A DNA stretch of 64,000 nt from assembly GCA_964645705.1 (NCBI GenBank), contig CAZYAB010000004.1, forward strand, positions 66,210-130,209, written 5' to 3'. Below are positions 28,036 to 36,592 of the stretch, in pieces (position 1 is the stretch's first letter; each line of letters starts with the position of its first letter). The stretch comes from CAXGTL01 sp964645705 (lineage in GTDB: Archaea; Nanobdellota; Nanobdellia; Woesearchaeales; CAXGTL01). Below the pieces are notes generated by a model. That model was given only the letters and a program-made list of their open reading frames with translations. It ran no database searches and had not been told where the DNA came from. Position numbers and translations under genes: made by a program.

Positions 28036-28245
28036 ATGAGATATGTCAATGTACCATTACCAAAACCAATTATAAAAAAAATAGATAAGATTGTCGCAGA
28101 TCAAGAAAATGATTTCAGGTCAAGACCTGATTTTATTTTACACCATATAAGGATTGCACTGCAAAACAGAGTTGGTCAAAATCAACTACAAAATGTCTAT
28201 CCAATGCCCGTACTGCGGCAAAGCACAAATCAAGGTTCCTTATAA
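28036..28245 (+). CDS. Ribbon-helix-helix DNA-binding protein
   Basis: The 69-residue protein shows the RHH fold outline: RYVNVPLPKPIIKKIDKIVAD (strand and helix one) and SRPDFILHHIRIALQNR (helix two). The first segment is similar to that of the RHH protein at 22,578. It is first in a run of three small overlapping genes and upstream of the large metallophosphoesterase operon, so it is a plausible regulator of this island. It starts 7 nt after AGAGGTTAC. Confidence 0.75.
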   Translation: MRYVNVPLPKPIIKKIDKIVADQENDFRSRPDFILHHIRIALQNRVGQNQLQNVYPMPVLRQSTNQGSL

Positions 28246-28360
28246 AAAAGGAACCCAAGATGAACTAGTGTTAAGAATAGAGTTTCTTGAATCACAGCTA
28301 CATAAGCTAATGAAATCCAATATGTCATTAAGACAAACCTTGGGGAAGGTGTTAAAATGA
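28193..28360 (+). CDS. Small zinc-ribbon and helix protein
   Basis: This 55-residue product starts inside the end of the RHH gene in another frame. It has a CPYCGKA motif at the N-terminus (one CxxC pair) and then an amphipathic helix LVLRIEFLESQLHKLMKSNMSLRQTLGKV of coiled-coil character. A single CxxC would need dimerisation or another ligand to bind zinc. It ends ATGA-coupled to a 39-residue frame. Overlapping translation supports reality, but the small size keeps confidence moderate. Confidence 0.5.
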   Translation: MSIQCPYCGKAQIKVPYKKGTQDELVLRIEFLESQLHKLMKSNMSLRQTLGKVLK

Positions 28361-28476
28361 TCATAGAATGTCCGAAATATAGAAAAAACATGAAAAAAAT
28401 ACTTTATCCTAAATTTAAGAACCAAAAATATCAGCTTACTAAAATGATGAGGTTAGGACTAAAAAATGCAAGTTGA
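28357..28476 (+). CDS. 39-residue basic small protein
   Basis: The ATG overlaps the stop of the preceding small gene (ATGA). The product begins IIECPKYRKNMKKILYPKF and ends with LTKMMRLGLKNAS. It is strongly basic and contains one cysteine, and the start resembles a broken zinc ribbon (ECPKYRK for ECPKCRK). It may be a real small DNA-binding protein or a remnant. Only the tight overlap supports it. Confidence 0.35.
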   Translation: MIIECPKYRKNMKKILYPKFKNQKYQLTKMMRLGLKNAS

Positions 28477-28555
28477 AATAGAATCAACTTAAAATTCAAC
28501 TGTTAAAATTATTTTTTTTCACAAAAGTATGCAATAAGTACATACTAAAACAAAG

Positions 28556-31072
28556 GTGGTCAAAATATCTTTAGAAGATAAGGTCCAATATCTTGCAATA
28601 GGTGAACTTGCTTTAGGAACAAAAGCTTATGATCCAAGAGCAATGGATGGTTTAGCATTATTCTTAGAATTAAATGATTACAAAATAAACAATGTAATAC
28701 TCGATTCAGGACTCGTACCTTTGATTCCTGAATATTATGGAATAAACAATGCAAAAGCAATGCGATTTCTTGGAAATGATCCTGATAAAGAACCAAATAA
28801 AAGAGCACAGCTAGCACTTAAATCAGACATAGAAAAAAAAGACAAAGAATATATTGAAAAATACGTTCTTAAAAAAATAGTAACAAAACATGAGGCAGTA
28901 GATTTTGCAAAAAAAGAATTGAAAAAATTGACAGATATTCTTGGAAACATCAGAATTGATTATGTCCATGGCGAAGAAGATAAAAGAAACATAATAGCAT
29001 TAGAAGAATTAAAGATAAATGATTATAAGAGATTAGCCCAAAACCAGCATGATTTAGAAGAAAAAATACTAACTTATAAAAAAAATCTGGAAAATCTAAA
29101 AAAAGAAGAATCAGATATAAGAGAAGAGAAAACAATACTTCAATATTCTAGAAAATATCTTAGACACAAAGAAAACATAAAACAAGATAAAAAATACACT
29201 CTTAAGGAATATATAACTGTACTGATAGAAAGAAAACATGAAGAATTCTCTAAACTAGAACCAAAAGATGCAGAGGAACTAAAACTCTTTCTTAAGAAGA
29301 TAAAAACAACAGATGACATCCAGAACAAACTTAAACAAATTTACAAAGATCAAAACAGGGCAAATGCAGAAATAAAACATCTTAAAAAGGATATAAGAGA
29401 ATGCGAAATTAGTTTAAATGCATTAGAAAGAGAAAAAGAAGCTTCTGGTTTTTTCAGAATTACAAAAAGACAACACATTAAACCAGATGAAGAAGAATTA
29501 TTATATAGATTAGCAAAAAAAGAATACAATGATTTATTATATAATATAGTCGATTCTAATAATTTCCATATTCATACTGATGGCGAAGTCAATCTAAACA
29601 TAGGTAAATTAAAATTCACAATATACCATAGTCCTAATATTGCTTCAAACAAACCATCTAATAAATCTCTAAAAAAGCTTATACAACAGACTAATCATGA
29701 TAATAAATTAGGAAAAAAACCAGCAGACATAAAAATAACAGCTCATGGGGCTAATGGTTTTAGATTTATTCCTACAAGTAAATACACTGAAAATACTGTT
29801 CAGGGAGAACAAAGACAAACGCCAGAGATTTCTATGAACATTAAATTACCAACATTTCAGTCACCTGAAAATCTTGAATATCTAAAAAAAAAGAATGTAT
29901 CAAATTGGCATGTTAAAAGATATGATGCAAAGAATTACGCATCTGGAGCAGTAATTCACACTATCAATAAAGACAAACTTCAATCAATTGAATATATTGA
30001 CCACAAAGATCTTGTTAAATTCGGTGAAATATCATACAAAATAAAACAACTAAAACAAAAATTAAGTAATCAAGATGATGATTCCTCCAAAAAATTAACT
30101 AAAAAGCAAAGACAAAGATTACAACAAAAAATAAACAATGAAATAAAAGACCTTGAATCACTAGTAAAACTACAAACAAAGAAAATAGAAGTTCTTGGCG
30201 ATGTCCATATAGGCTGTCCTAATACGCCTGGAAGACCAAGTAATTACCAAGTATTAGAAAAATGCCAAGAATATCAGAAAAAAAATGGTCTTCCAGATGT
30301 TATTGTTGCAAGCGAAATTCTTCATGGAACAATTGACAAAACATTCGGTAGTAATAAACAATATTTGGCTCATGAACCAGCAAAAGTACAGGAATTAGAA
30401 GACAAGATAATGAACAGCAACCAATCTGATAAAGAAAAATTACGAGAACTAAAAGAACTAAGAAGACAAACACAAGAAGCAATTCCAATTACAAGCAACA
30501 GTGTTGCAAAGATTGAAACAAAAAGAAGAATTATTCCTTACCTAGAAAACATTCTTGATCTCGGCGGAAGCGTAATTTTAGTAAGTGGAAACCATTATAA
30601 TGGTTCTACTGGTGATGATGAAGCATATGAATTAGCATCAATGCTTCCTTTGAAATACATTGACAATGGCCAAATAAAGATATTTCATGGTTTAGGACAA
30701 AGGTATGGGTGTGGAACAACAAGGTTAGATGAAAATAATACATTATTCTCAGCACACAAACCAAAAAAAGGAAGTGACGTGGTTGCAGGTGCAATGAATC
30801 AAATGTTGTCAGCAAACAAAGATGCTGACATAGTGATTTTCTTTGACAAACATCATGCAGGCGGCGGTTATGCAGACAATTCAACATATGTGGCAGCAGC
30901 ACCAATGCAACCTTATTCTTCATATGCAGACATGATAGGAGCTGTTCCTTCTCTTAGAGGCATAATCAACCTATACTATGATTCAGACAAACAATACAGA
31001 AAATGGGACCTTGTTCTTGATCCTGTACTTGAGTACAACAAAAATAAAAATAAAAAAGGTGGGAAAAAATGA
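28556..31072 (+). CDS. Double calcineurin-like metallophosphoesterase with coiled coil
   Basis: The protein of about 838 residues appears to hold two metallophosphoesterase folds. The C-terminal one (about 544-810) has VLGDVHIGCP, LVSGNHYNGSTGDDE, and IFFDKHHAGGGYAD. The N-terminal one is degenerate: AIGELALGTKAYDPRA replaces GDxHxG, then ILDSGLVPLIP, YVHGEEDKRN and KITAHGANGF, with a coiled coil of about 150 residues inserted (about 150-300). The start is unsure: the only upstream candidate is the GTG at 28,556, which is itself inside an AGGTGG motif. It begins a six-gene overlapping operon. Confidence 0.7.
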   Translation: MVKISLEDKVQYLAIGELALGTKAYDPRAMDGLALFLELNDYKINNVILDSGLVPLIPEYYGINNAKAMRFLGNDPDKEPNKRAQLALKSDIEKKDKEYIEKYVLKKIVTKHEAVDFAKKELKKLTDILGNIRIDYVHGEEDKRNIIALEELKINDYKRLAQNQHDLEEKILTYKKNLENLKKEESDIREEKTILQYSRKYLRHKENIKQDKKYTLKEYITVLIERKHEEFSKLEPKDAEELKLFLKKIKTTDDIQNKLKQIYKDQNRANAEIKHLKKDIRECEISLNALEREKEASGFFRITKRQHIKPDEEELLYRLAKKEYNDLLYNIVDSNNFHIHTDGEVNLNIGKLKFTIYHSPNIASNKPSNKSLKKLIQQTNHDNKLGKKPADIKITAHGANGFRFIPTSKYTENTVQGEQRQTPEISMNIKLPTFQSPENLEYLKKKNVSNWHVKRYDAKNYASGAVIHTINKDKLQSIEYIDHKDLVKFGEISYKIKQLKQKLSNQDDDSSKKLTKKQRQRLQQKINNEIKDLESLVKLQTKKIEVLGDVHIGCPNTPGRPSNYQVLEKCQEYQKKNGLPDVIVASEILHGTIDKTFGSNKQYLAHEPAKVQELEDKIMNSNQSDKEKLRELKELRRQTQEAIPITSNSVAKIETKRRIIPYLENILDLGGSVILVSGNHYNGSTGDDEAYELASMLPLKYIDNGQIKIFHGLGQRYGCGTTRLDENNTLFSAHKPKKGSDVVAGAMNQMLSANKDADIVIFFDKHHAGGGYADNSTYVAAAPMQPYSSYADMIGAVPSLRGIINLYYDSDKQYRKWDLVLDPVLEYNKNKNKKGGKK

Positions 31073-32022
31073 TTTTTAAAAAAACATTAACAACATTAGC
31101 AGCTTTAGTTATGCTATTTTCTCCTATAAACTTTAGCAATTCAAAAGCAGAAACTAAAGCTGGTTCTTTAATGACATTAGTAAAGCAAGCATATGATAAA
31201 AAATATGATAATCATTCTTTTTTCACAACAAACGAATACCTAGATCAAATATACAAATCCTGTTATGAAATTCACACAAGCCATCAGTATGAAGTAGACT
31301 ATTTTGATCTTACAAAAAAATTAAAAAAAGACAAAAAAGGCAGAATAAAGAGACCAATAAAAGAGACAAAGACACAATACATAATGTCTGCAGGAAGTTC
31401 TGTAGCATTAGGTTTTATTGGTAATGAATTATATTTATTAACAAACAATCATGTAACTTCTCCTGAATTTGAACAAATGGATGTTTATAATTTTGTGATT
31501 CCAGTTGGAAAAGCCAAACTAAAGAAAACAAAAGTGCTTTTGTTTACTCATCCTAAATTAGATCCAAAGACAAATGAACATATTTCTGATGAAGGATTAG
31601 AATTAGAATTAGTAGCTACTGATAAAGAACTTGACATATCTATATTAAGAACAAAAAAATCAGATTACAAAAAAATAAAAAATTATACAACATATGGTAA
31701 ATTTGGGAACAGTTCAGAACTCACTCCCGGTAACTGGCTTTATGCAGTTGGTTATCCTAACATGTTATCTAATCAGCTAGTGCAAGGCATCTATAAAGGT
31801 AATGACAATCCTCATTATCCTAATGACGACAATATATATCATATGAGCTGCACTGTCATTCCTGGTAATTCCGGGGGCCCAGTATATGCTTTAAGAGATG
31901 GCGTTCCAGAATTAGTCGGCATTGCCAGACAAACACACGGTGCACAAGATGGCGGTGCAATAAAAATCAATTTGATCAAAGAATTTCTTAAGAGAAATAA
32001 ATTAGAGGTTTTGTTAAAATGA
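31069..32022 (+). CDS. Secreted trypsin-like serine protease (S1/HtrA-like)
   Basis: An N-terminal signal peptide (residues 1 to about 28, TLAALVMLFSPINFSNSKAET) indicates export. The catalytic triad is His128 in LLTNNHVTS, Asp189 in ELDISIL and Ser268 in IPGNSGGPVY, so the enzyme looks active. There is no PDZ domain. ATGA overlaps join it to the phosphoesterase gene upstream and to the membrane-protein gene downstream. Coupling a cytoplasmic phosphoesterase to an exported protease is unusual. Confidence 0.88.
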   Translation: MIFKKTLTTLAALVMLFSPINFSNSKAETKAGSLMTLVKQAYDKKYDNHSFFTTNEYLDQIYKSCYEIHTSHQYEVDYFDLTKKLKKDKKGRIKRPIKETKTQYIMSAGSSVALGFIGNELYLLTNNHVTSPEFEQMDVYNFVIPVGKAKLKKTKVLLFTHPKLDPKTNEHISDEGLELELVATDKELDISILRTKKSDYKKIKNYTTYGKFGNSSELTPGNWLYAVGYPNMLSNQLVQGIYKGNDNPHYPNDDNIYHMSCTVIPGNSGGPVYALRDGVPELVGIARQTHGAQDGGAIKINLIKEFLKRNKLEVLLK

Positions 32023-32342
32023 TAAAACAAAGATCAGGAAAACTAGAAAAATTAGTCAATGCAGCAAAATTCATTGGAAAATTAACCTTTGTAACAGCTT
32101 ATACAGGAATATTTCTTTACATTGGGTATGCGGCAAATGATATCATAGAAGGGAGAACTTTGTCAGAAAAACCGCTTTTTGAATCATATTCTTACAAATA
32201 TATTGAGATTTACAAAGACAAAATAATCAAACATTCTGAAGAACATGAAGAACTTCCCCCTGCTTTATTCAAATATAAACTTGAAAAGAATCAACAGAAA
32301 AAACAACAACCAAAACAAAAATCAGACAGATACAAAATTTAA
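32019..32342 (+). CDS. Small single-pass membrane protein
   Basis: This 107-residue protein has one transmembrane helix (about residues 18-40, FIGKLTFVTAYTGIFLYIGYAAN) with charged flanks and a lysine/glutamine-rich tail. The start overlaps the protease stop (ATGA). It could anchor or regulate the exported protease, but no domain supports a specific role. Confidence 0.6.
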   Translation: MIKQRSGKLEKLVNAAKFIGKLTFVTAYTGIFLYIGYAANDIIEGRTLSEKPLFESYSYKYIEIYKDKIIKHSEEHEELPPALFKYKLEKNQQKKQQPKQKSDRYKI

Positions 32343-32368
32343 CAAAATAAAAATAAAAAAAAGAAACA

Positions 32369-32748
32369 TGCCAAAAAATAATAAAAACAACATATCAGAA
32401 CTTTCACATAATCAACTAGTTCAAAGAATAAAGCGAAATCCTGGATTAATTGGTTTAGAAAATATTGTAACAGCTTCACAAGAGGTTGAATGTTATGATA
32501 AAAATAGATTAGTCACTGCTCCTGACATTGTATTCTACTTAGGAAATAATCATTATGTTGCAGTTGAAGTAAAGACAAGCAATAGTAAGAGTGCTAAAAC
32601 AAAGATGGAAACACAACTTCATCGTTATTATGAATTTTTTCTAAAGCATTATGGAATAAAATACCAAGTAATGGGTGTTTATGTTGAAAAAGACAAACTA
32701 AAGGTTGTCAAATACGATCCAAATGATTATAAGAGGTGGTATCAATGA
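32369..32748 (+). CDS. PD-(D/E)XK-like nuclease domain protein
   Basis: The start is set at the ATG at 32,369, giving 126 residues; the longer frame would overlap the membrane-protein gene by about 100 nt. The fold motif is clear: TAPDIVFYLGNNHYVAVEVKTS (Asp53, Glu67, Lys69) and METQLHRYYEFF (Gln83). This is a restriction-endonuclease-like core. It overlaps the next gene by 4 nt. In this operon it is the only predicted DNA-cleaving enzyme. Confidence 0.75.
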
Positions 32749-33044
32749 AAAAAACAAAAACAGAATTATATGAAATGGGTAACAAAACATATCAGTCTGT
32801 TCCAAAAGAAGCAATTGAATGTTTAGGAAGTGCTTTTATGAAATGGACAAACCCAAAAACATCTGAATGGGAAAAATCTGCTCTAGAAAAGGGAATAGGA
32901 GAATTTATTCTTAATCTTCATGAGCAAGGATATTACACAGAATTATTCAGCAGAGCATACGTGGCTGTATTAGATTTTTTTTATAAAGGTAGGTATGCAA
33001 CAAGTACATCAAAATATTATGAAGAATTTTTAGGTGTGAACTAA
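32745..33044 (+). CDS. Uncharacterised small helical protein
   Basis: The ATG at 32,745 follows GAGGTGG and overlaps the upstream nuclease gene by 4 nt. The 99-residue product is rich in helix and aromatic residues (LNLHEQGYYTELFSRAYVAVLDFFYKGRYAT). No known domain is recognised. The stop is directly followed by the next start, so it belongs to the same operon. Confidence 0.6.
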   Translation: MKKTKTELYEMGNKTYQSVPKEAIECLGSAFMKWTNPKTSEWEKSALEKGIGEFILNLHEQGYYTELFSRAYVAVLDFFYKGRYATSTSKYYEEFLGVN

Positions 33045-33272
33045 ATGAGGCTGGAACAGATTTGTAATAATGTTGGAATAAAAAAAGACAATAAATATTA
33101 CTGCAGAGCAAGATCTATTACAGCTCTGGATTGTAAATATCTTGGTGATTTATCAGGACCAAGAAACAACCCATACAGATATTGTGAAAAACCAGGAGAT
33201 ACTGCGTTAAGAAGCTTCTGCAGGTACTTTAAACATTTTTTTTTACAAGTGTACTATAGCGTCGTGAAATAG
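33045..33272 (+). CDS. Small cysteine-containing protein
   Basis: This 75-residue product starts immediately after the previous stop (TAAATG). It has five cysteines spaced irregularly (CNNVG, YCRARS, LDCKYLG, YCEKPG, FCRYF), suggesting a metal site or disulfides. It is the last gene of the operon; a structured RNA element begins 7 nt after its stop. No family is recognised. Confidence 0.5.
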   Translation: MRLEQICNNVGIKKDNKYYCRARSITALDCKYLGDLSGPRNNPYRYCEKPGDTALRSFCRYFKHFFLQVYYSVVK

Positions 33273-33278
33273 TAATGG

Positions 33279-33395
33279 TGTTTGTGATTGTTGTGATTTA
33301 CAATATAAAAACTCATCCCCAAACCTGAGTTATTTCTAGTAAATCATGACAAAAAAACAAAAAATGATGATCGTAGTGAGGGACTATCACAAACA
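33279..33395. ncRNA. Candidate structured RNA between operon and Lon-like gene
   Basis: An outer 10-bp helix pairs TGTTTGTGAT (33,279-33,288) with ATCACAAACA (33,386-33,395). Directly inside, a 12-bp helix with two wobble pairs joins 33,290-33,301 to 33,339-33,350, capped by an AACTCA/TGAGTT hairpin (33,310-33,331). A single-stranded A-rich stretch and ATGATGATCGTAGTGAGGG fill the 3' side. The sequence is non-coding. It could be a free RNA, the 3' end of the upstream operon or the leader of the Lon-like gene. Confidence 0.5.
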
Positions 33396-33457
33396 TCTGC
33401 TAAAATTTCTCGATGTATAGGTAAAAGAACAATAACAAAAAATAAGAGAGTGGTATT

Positions 33458-35968
33458 ATGAATTTTAAAAAATATGAATTAACATTTGATCAAGTAAGAA
33501 AAACATGTGATAACATAAATCTTAGTTCATCAAAAAGTACAAAAAACCTTGAACAAATAGTTGGTCAAGAAAAGGCAGTAAGATCATTAGAATTTGGTTT
33601 ACAAATTGATTCTCCTGGTTATAATATTTATATAAGTGGTGAAGAAGGAACAGGTAAAAAAACATTGATAAGATCAATGCTTAATACGCAAGCAAAAGAA
33701 AAACAATCACCAAATGATCAAATAGCTGTTTATAATTTTCATGATAACAAAAATCCTATTATTCTTGAATTAAAATCAGGAAATGCAAGAAAATTCAAAA
33801 AAGACCTTGAAAACATGATAAAAATACTTGATAATGAAGTTCCTAAACTATTTTCAAAACCTGAAAATGCAACATTGATTGAAGCTATAAAAGAAATTTC
33901 TTATAAAGAAGAGTCAAAGATAAAAAAAGTATATAACCAAAGACTGGCAGAATTTGGTTATGCACTTGCAATTGGTAAAGGGAGTGTGGGCTTGAACCCA
34001 ATTAAACACGATCATGAATCTATTATTGATTTTTCAAGAAGAGAAAAGGTCATATATAATTCTCTTAGCACAGAAGTTGAAAAACTAGGCTTGATTCTTA
34101 TACAAGATGGACTTGACTATTATGTTGAGAAGAATGATCCAAATGCAACTGATGAAGACTTACAAAAAGGACAAGATCTTCTGAACAAATATCAAGAATC
34201 AGCAGAAGAACTTGCAAAACAATTCATCAATACAAGCATTGATAAAGAAGAAAGCAAAGAAGATTTTTTATTAGCAAAAAAAGTTGTAAGAGAATACATC
34301 CAAACACAAACAGGTTTAATCAAAAAATATAAACAAAAGATTTTAGAAGCAAGAAAATTAATTGCAAATAGATTTGTACTAAAACTAATAACAAATATTG
34401 CAGAAAAATACAAAAATTCACAACTAGTTGATTATTTGGTCGATTTACAAGAAGACTTGATAAAATATTTTGATTATTTTTCATTAAAAGAAACCGAAAA
34501 AGCACTTGCACAAGGTTTCGCAGATAGATATCAAATAAATATTCTTGTTGATAATACTTATACAAAAGGTGCTCCTGTAATATTTGAAACAAACCCTACG
34601 CATGACAATCTTTTTGGTAATGTTGAAAGAATAATAAGCTTAAAATCCGATAATCAAAACTCTCATCTAAAGATAACTGCGGGTTCATTTTCAAAAGCAA
34701 ACAATGGCTATCTTGTCATAGATGCATGGAAAGCTCTGCAAAACAGGGGTGTTTGGGAAGGTATTGTAAGGGCTCTGGAAAACAAAAAAGTTCAAATAAC
34801 AGATGGTAATGAATTTTATTCATCAACAATAAAAACAAATGATTCAAATGCAGATGTTAAACTAGTTCTTGTTGGTGGCAGAAATTTAAAATATTTAATG
34901 CAACATTATTTGCCAGAATTTGATCATTTGTTCAAAGTAAAAGCAGATTTTTCATCTGAAATGAATTATTCCAAAGATAATGTAGAAAAATATGCTTCAT
35001 TTATCAATGATCTTTGTGAAAAAGAATCTTTGCTCAACTTAGATCTCGGAGGAGTGAAATCTGTTGTTGAATACGGTATGAGATTAGTTAATAATCAAAA
35101 AAAACAATCAGCTAATTTTGGAAAAATTGCTGATATTATCAGAGAAGCAGATTATTGGGCAAGACAAGACAATGAAAAAACCATCACTGAAGATTATATT
35201 GAAAAAGCACAATCAGAAAAAATACTTAGGTCAAAGATCATAGAAGAAAAGATCCATGAATACATTAATGAAGAAATAATCAAGATAAAAACAAAAGGAG
35301 AGCAAATAGGACAAATCAATGGTTTGGCTGTTTATTCATACCCTGATCATCCTTTTGGTATTCCCACAAGAATAACAGCAGTAACTTCAGTAGGTAAAAA
35401 AGGTCTTATCAACATAGAAGAAAAGTGCGAATTATCAGGAGAAATACTCAACAAAAGTGCAGAGATAATATATAGAGGCATATTAAAAGGAAGATTTGCA
35501 CAAGACAAGAATATATCATTAGATGCAACAATCTGTTTTGAACAAACATATGGAGGTGTTGATGGTGATTCTGCATCAATTGCAACACTTTGTGCAGTAT
35601 ATTCTCACCTATGCCAGACTCCCATAAACCAACAATTAGCAGTAACAGGTTCGCTTGATCAATTTGGTAATGCCCAAGCAATTGGTGGTGTAAATGAAAA
35701 AATAGAAGGTTTTTATTATACTTGCAAAGACAAAGGTTTAACAGGTGAACAAGGCGTTGTGATTCCAAAAGACAATATTAATGACCTTATGCTGAATAAA
35801 GAAGTAACAACTGCAGTAAAAGAAGGAAAATTTCACATTTATGCAGTTGAAAACATTGATCAAGCAGCAGAGGTTCTAATGAACACAGATAGTAAACAGA
35901 TTTACAAAAACATAAATCACAGACTAATAGAATTATCAGATTATCATAAAGATAAAGAGGATAAATAA
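33458..35968 (+). CDS. Lon-like ATP-dependent protease (YcbZ/LonB-type, S16)
   Basis: The 836-residue protein starts with a YcbZ-type N-terminus and IVGQEKAVRSLEFGLQIDSPGYNIYISGEEGTGKKT, whose Walker A is at about 60-69. A long helical middle is followed by the protease domain with catalytic Ser705 in GDSASIATLC and Lys748 in GGVNEKIEGFYY, 43 residues apart as in Lon. It lacks the two transmembrane segments of ordinary archaeal LonB, so it is of the bacterial COG1067 kind. It follows the structured RNA. Confidence 0.85.
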   Translation: MNFKKYELTFDQVRKTCDNINLSSSKSTKNLEQIVGQEKAVRSLEFGLQIDSPGYNIYISGEEGTGKKTLIRSMLNTQAKEKQSPNDQIAVYNFHDNKNPIILELKSGNARKFKKDLENMIKILDNEVPKLFSKPENATLIEAIKEISYKEESKIKKVYNQRLAEFGYALAIGKGSVGLNPIKHDHESIIDFSRREKVIYNSLSTEVEKLGLILIQDGLDYYVEKNDPNATDEDLQKGQDLLNKYQESAEELAKQFINTSIDKEESKEDFLLAKKVVREYIQTQTGLIKKYKQKILEARKLIANRFVLKLITNIAEKYKNSQLVDYLVDLQEDLIKYFDYFSLKETEKALAQGFADRYQINILVDNTYTKGAPVIFETNPTHDNLFGNVERIISLKSDNQNSHLKITAGSFSKANNGYLVIDAWKALQNRGVWEGIVRALENKKVQITDGNEFYSSTIKTNDSNADVKLVLVGGRNLKYLMQHYLPEFDHLFKVKADFSSEMNYSKDNVEKYASFINDLCEKESLLNLDLGGVKSVVEYGMRLVNNQKKQSANFGKIADIIREADYWARQDNEKTITEDYIEKAQSEKILRSKIIEEKIHEYINEEIIKIKTKGEQIGQINGLAVYSYPDHPFGIPTRITAVTSVGKKGLINIEEKCELSGEILNKSAEIIYRGILKGRFAQDKNISLDATICFEQTYGGVDGDSASIATLCAVYSHLCQTPINQQLAVTGSLDQFGNAQAIGGVNEKIEGFYYTCKDKGLTGEQGVVIPKDNINDLMLNKEVTTAVKEGKFHIYAVENIDQAAEVLMNTDSKQIYKNINHRLIELSDYHKDKEDK

Positions 35969-35986
35969 GAATAAAACAAACAAAAA

Positions 35987-36160
35987 ATGGTAGAAGACAT
36001 AATCAATAAACATTTAGATAAATTAGAACAAGGTAAAATAAACACAAAACAAGCAAATGAATTATATCAAGAGGTTTACAATCTTATTGAAGTTTATGGA
36101 TTAGAAGATAAGTATGAACACAGATTAAATAATATAGAATGGGAATTGAAAAAAAGATAA
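35987..36160 (+). CDS. 57-residue small acidic/helical protein
   Basis: The frame starts at the ATG at 35,987, 19 nt after the Lon-like gene, and runs to TAA at 36,160. The product is a helical sequence (EDIINKHLDKLEQGKINTKQ ... YNLIEVYGLEDKYEHRLNNIEWELKK) of coiled-coil type. The dense charged-helix pattern and the compact spacing with its neighbours favour a real gene. No domain is recognised. Confidence 0.45.
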   Translation: MVEDIINKHLDKLEQGKINTKQANELYQEVYNLIEVYGLEDKYEHRLNNIEWELKKR

Positions 36161-36162
36161 AT

Positions 36163-36351
36163 ATGGAATGTGAAGGACAAAAGATAAGAGTTGTTGTTTA
36201 TACATGGGGAGATAATTGTTTATCAACATATGTAGAATGTCCTTTGAATTATGGCAAACATCAGGAAAGATGTCATTGTGAAGATAAAAAATATTGTAGT
36301 TATGTTATTGATATGCCATTTAAGTGGGATGAGGTGTTAAAGAATGATTAA
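36163..36351 (+). CDS. Small cysteine-rich protein
   Basis: I start at the ATG at 36,163, 2 nt after the previous stop, rather than the earlier in-frame ATG at 36,139. The 62-residue product has six cysteines (ECEGQ, NCLSTYVECPLN, RCHCEDKKYCSY), two of them as CHC, suggestive of metal binding. It overlaps the next gene by 8 nt. The function is unknown. Confidence 0.45.
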   Translation: MECEGQKIRVVVYTWGDNCLSTYVECPLNYGKHQERCHCEDKKYCSYVIDMPFKWDEVLKND

Positions 36352-36592
36352 AAAACCATCAGCAGGCGTATGTTTGTGTCAGCTTGTCATGGGTCTGGGA
36401 TTATTATTCACAAGGATAGATGCTAAGATAGAAGGGGATCCATCATACACAGCAAGAAACATAGAAAGACAGTTCAAATACTCCCAATACGGACTGAATA
36501 CAGCAGGATGTATATTATTATATGCTAGTGGAAAGAATTTTTACAAGAGAAAGATGTATGAAGAACTTTACAACAGCAAGAACAATCCATAA
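36344..36592 (+). CDS. Small membrane protein
   Basis: The 82-residue protein has two hydrophobic segments (about 7-24, GVCLCQLVMGLGLLFT, and about 52-65, NTAGCILLYASG) separated by a charged loop. It overlaps the preceding small gene and is convergent with the presenilin-like gene (25-nt overlap of the 3' ends). No family is recognised. Confidence 0.5.
   Translation: MIKKPSAGVCLCQLVMGLGLLFTRIDAKIEGDPSYTARNIERQFKYSQYGLNTAGCILLYASGKNFYKRKMYEELYNSKNNP

Noticed and set aside
32245..32368. Longer N-terminus for the PD-(D/E)XK gene
   Set aside because: It would overlap the preceding membrane-protein gene by about 100 nt and add only Lys/Asn-rich residues.
33364..33395. C/D box sRNA suggested by ATGATGA at 33,364
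   Set aside because: A C box is present but no CUGA D box occurs at a useful distance, and the segment is part of the larger paired element.
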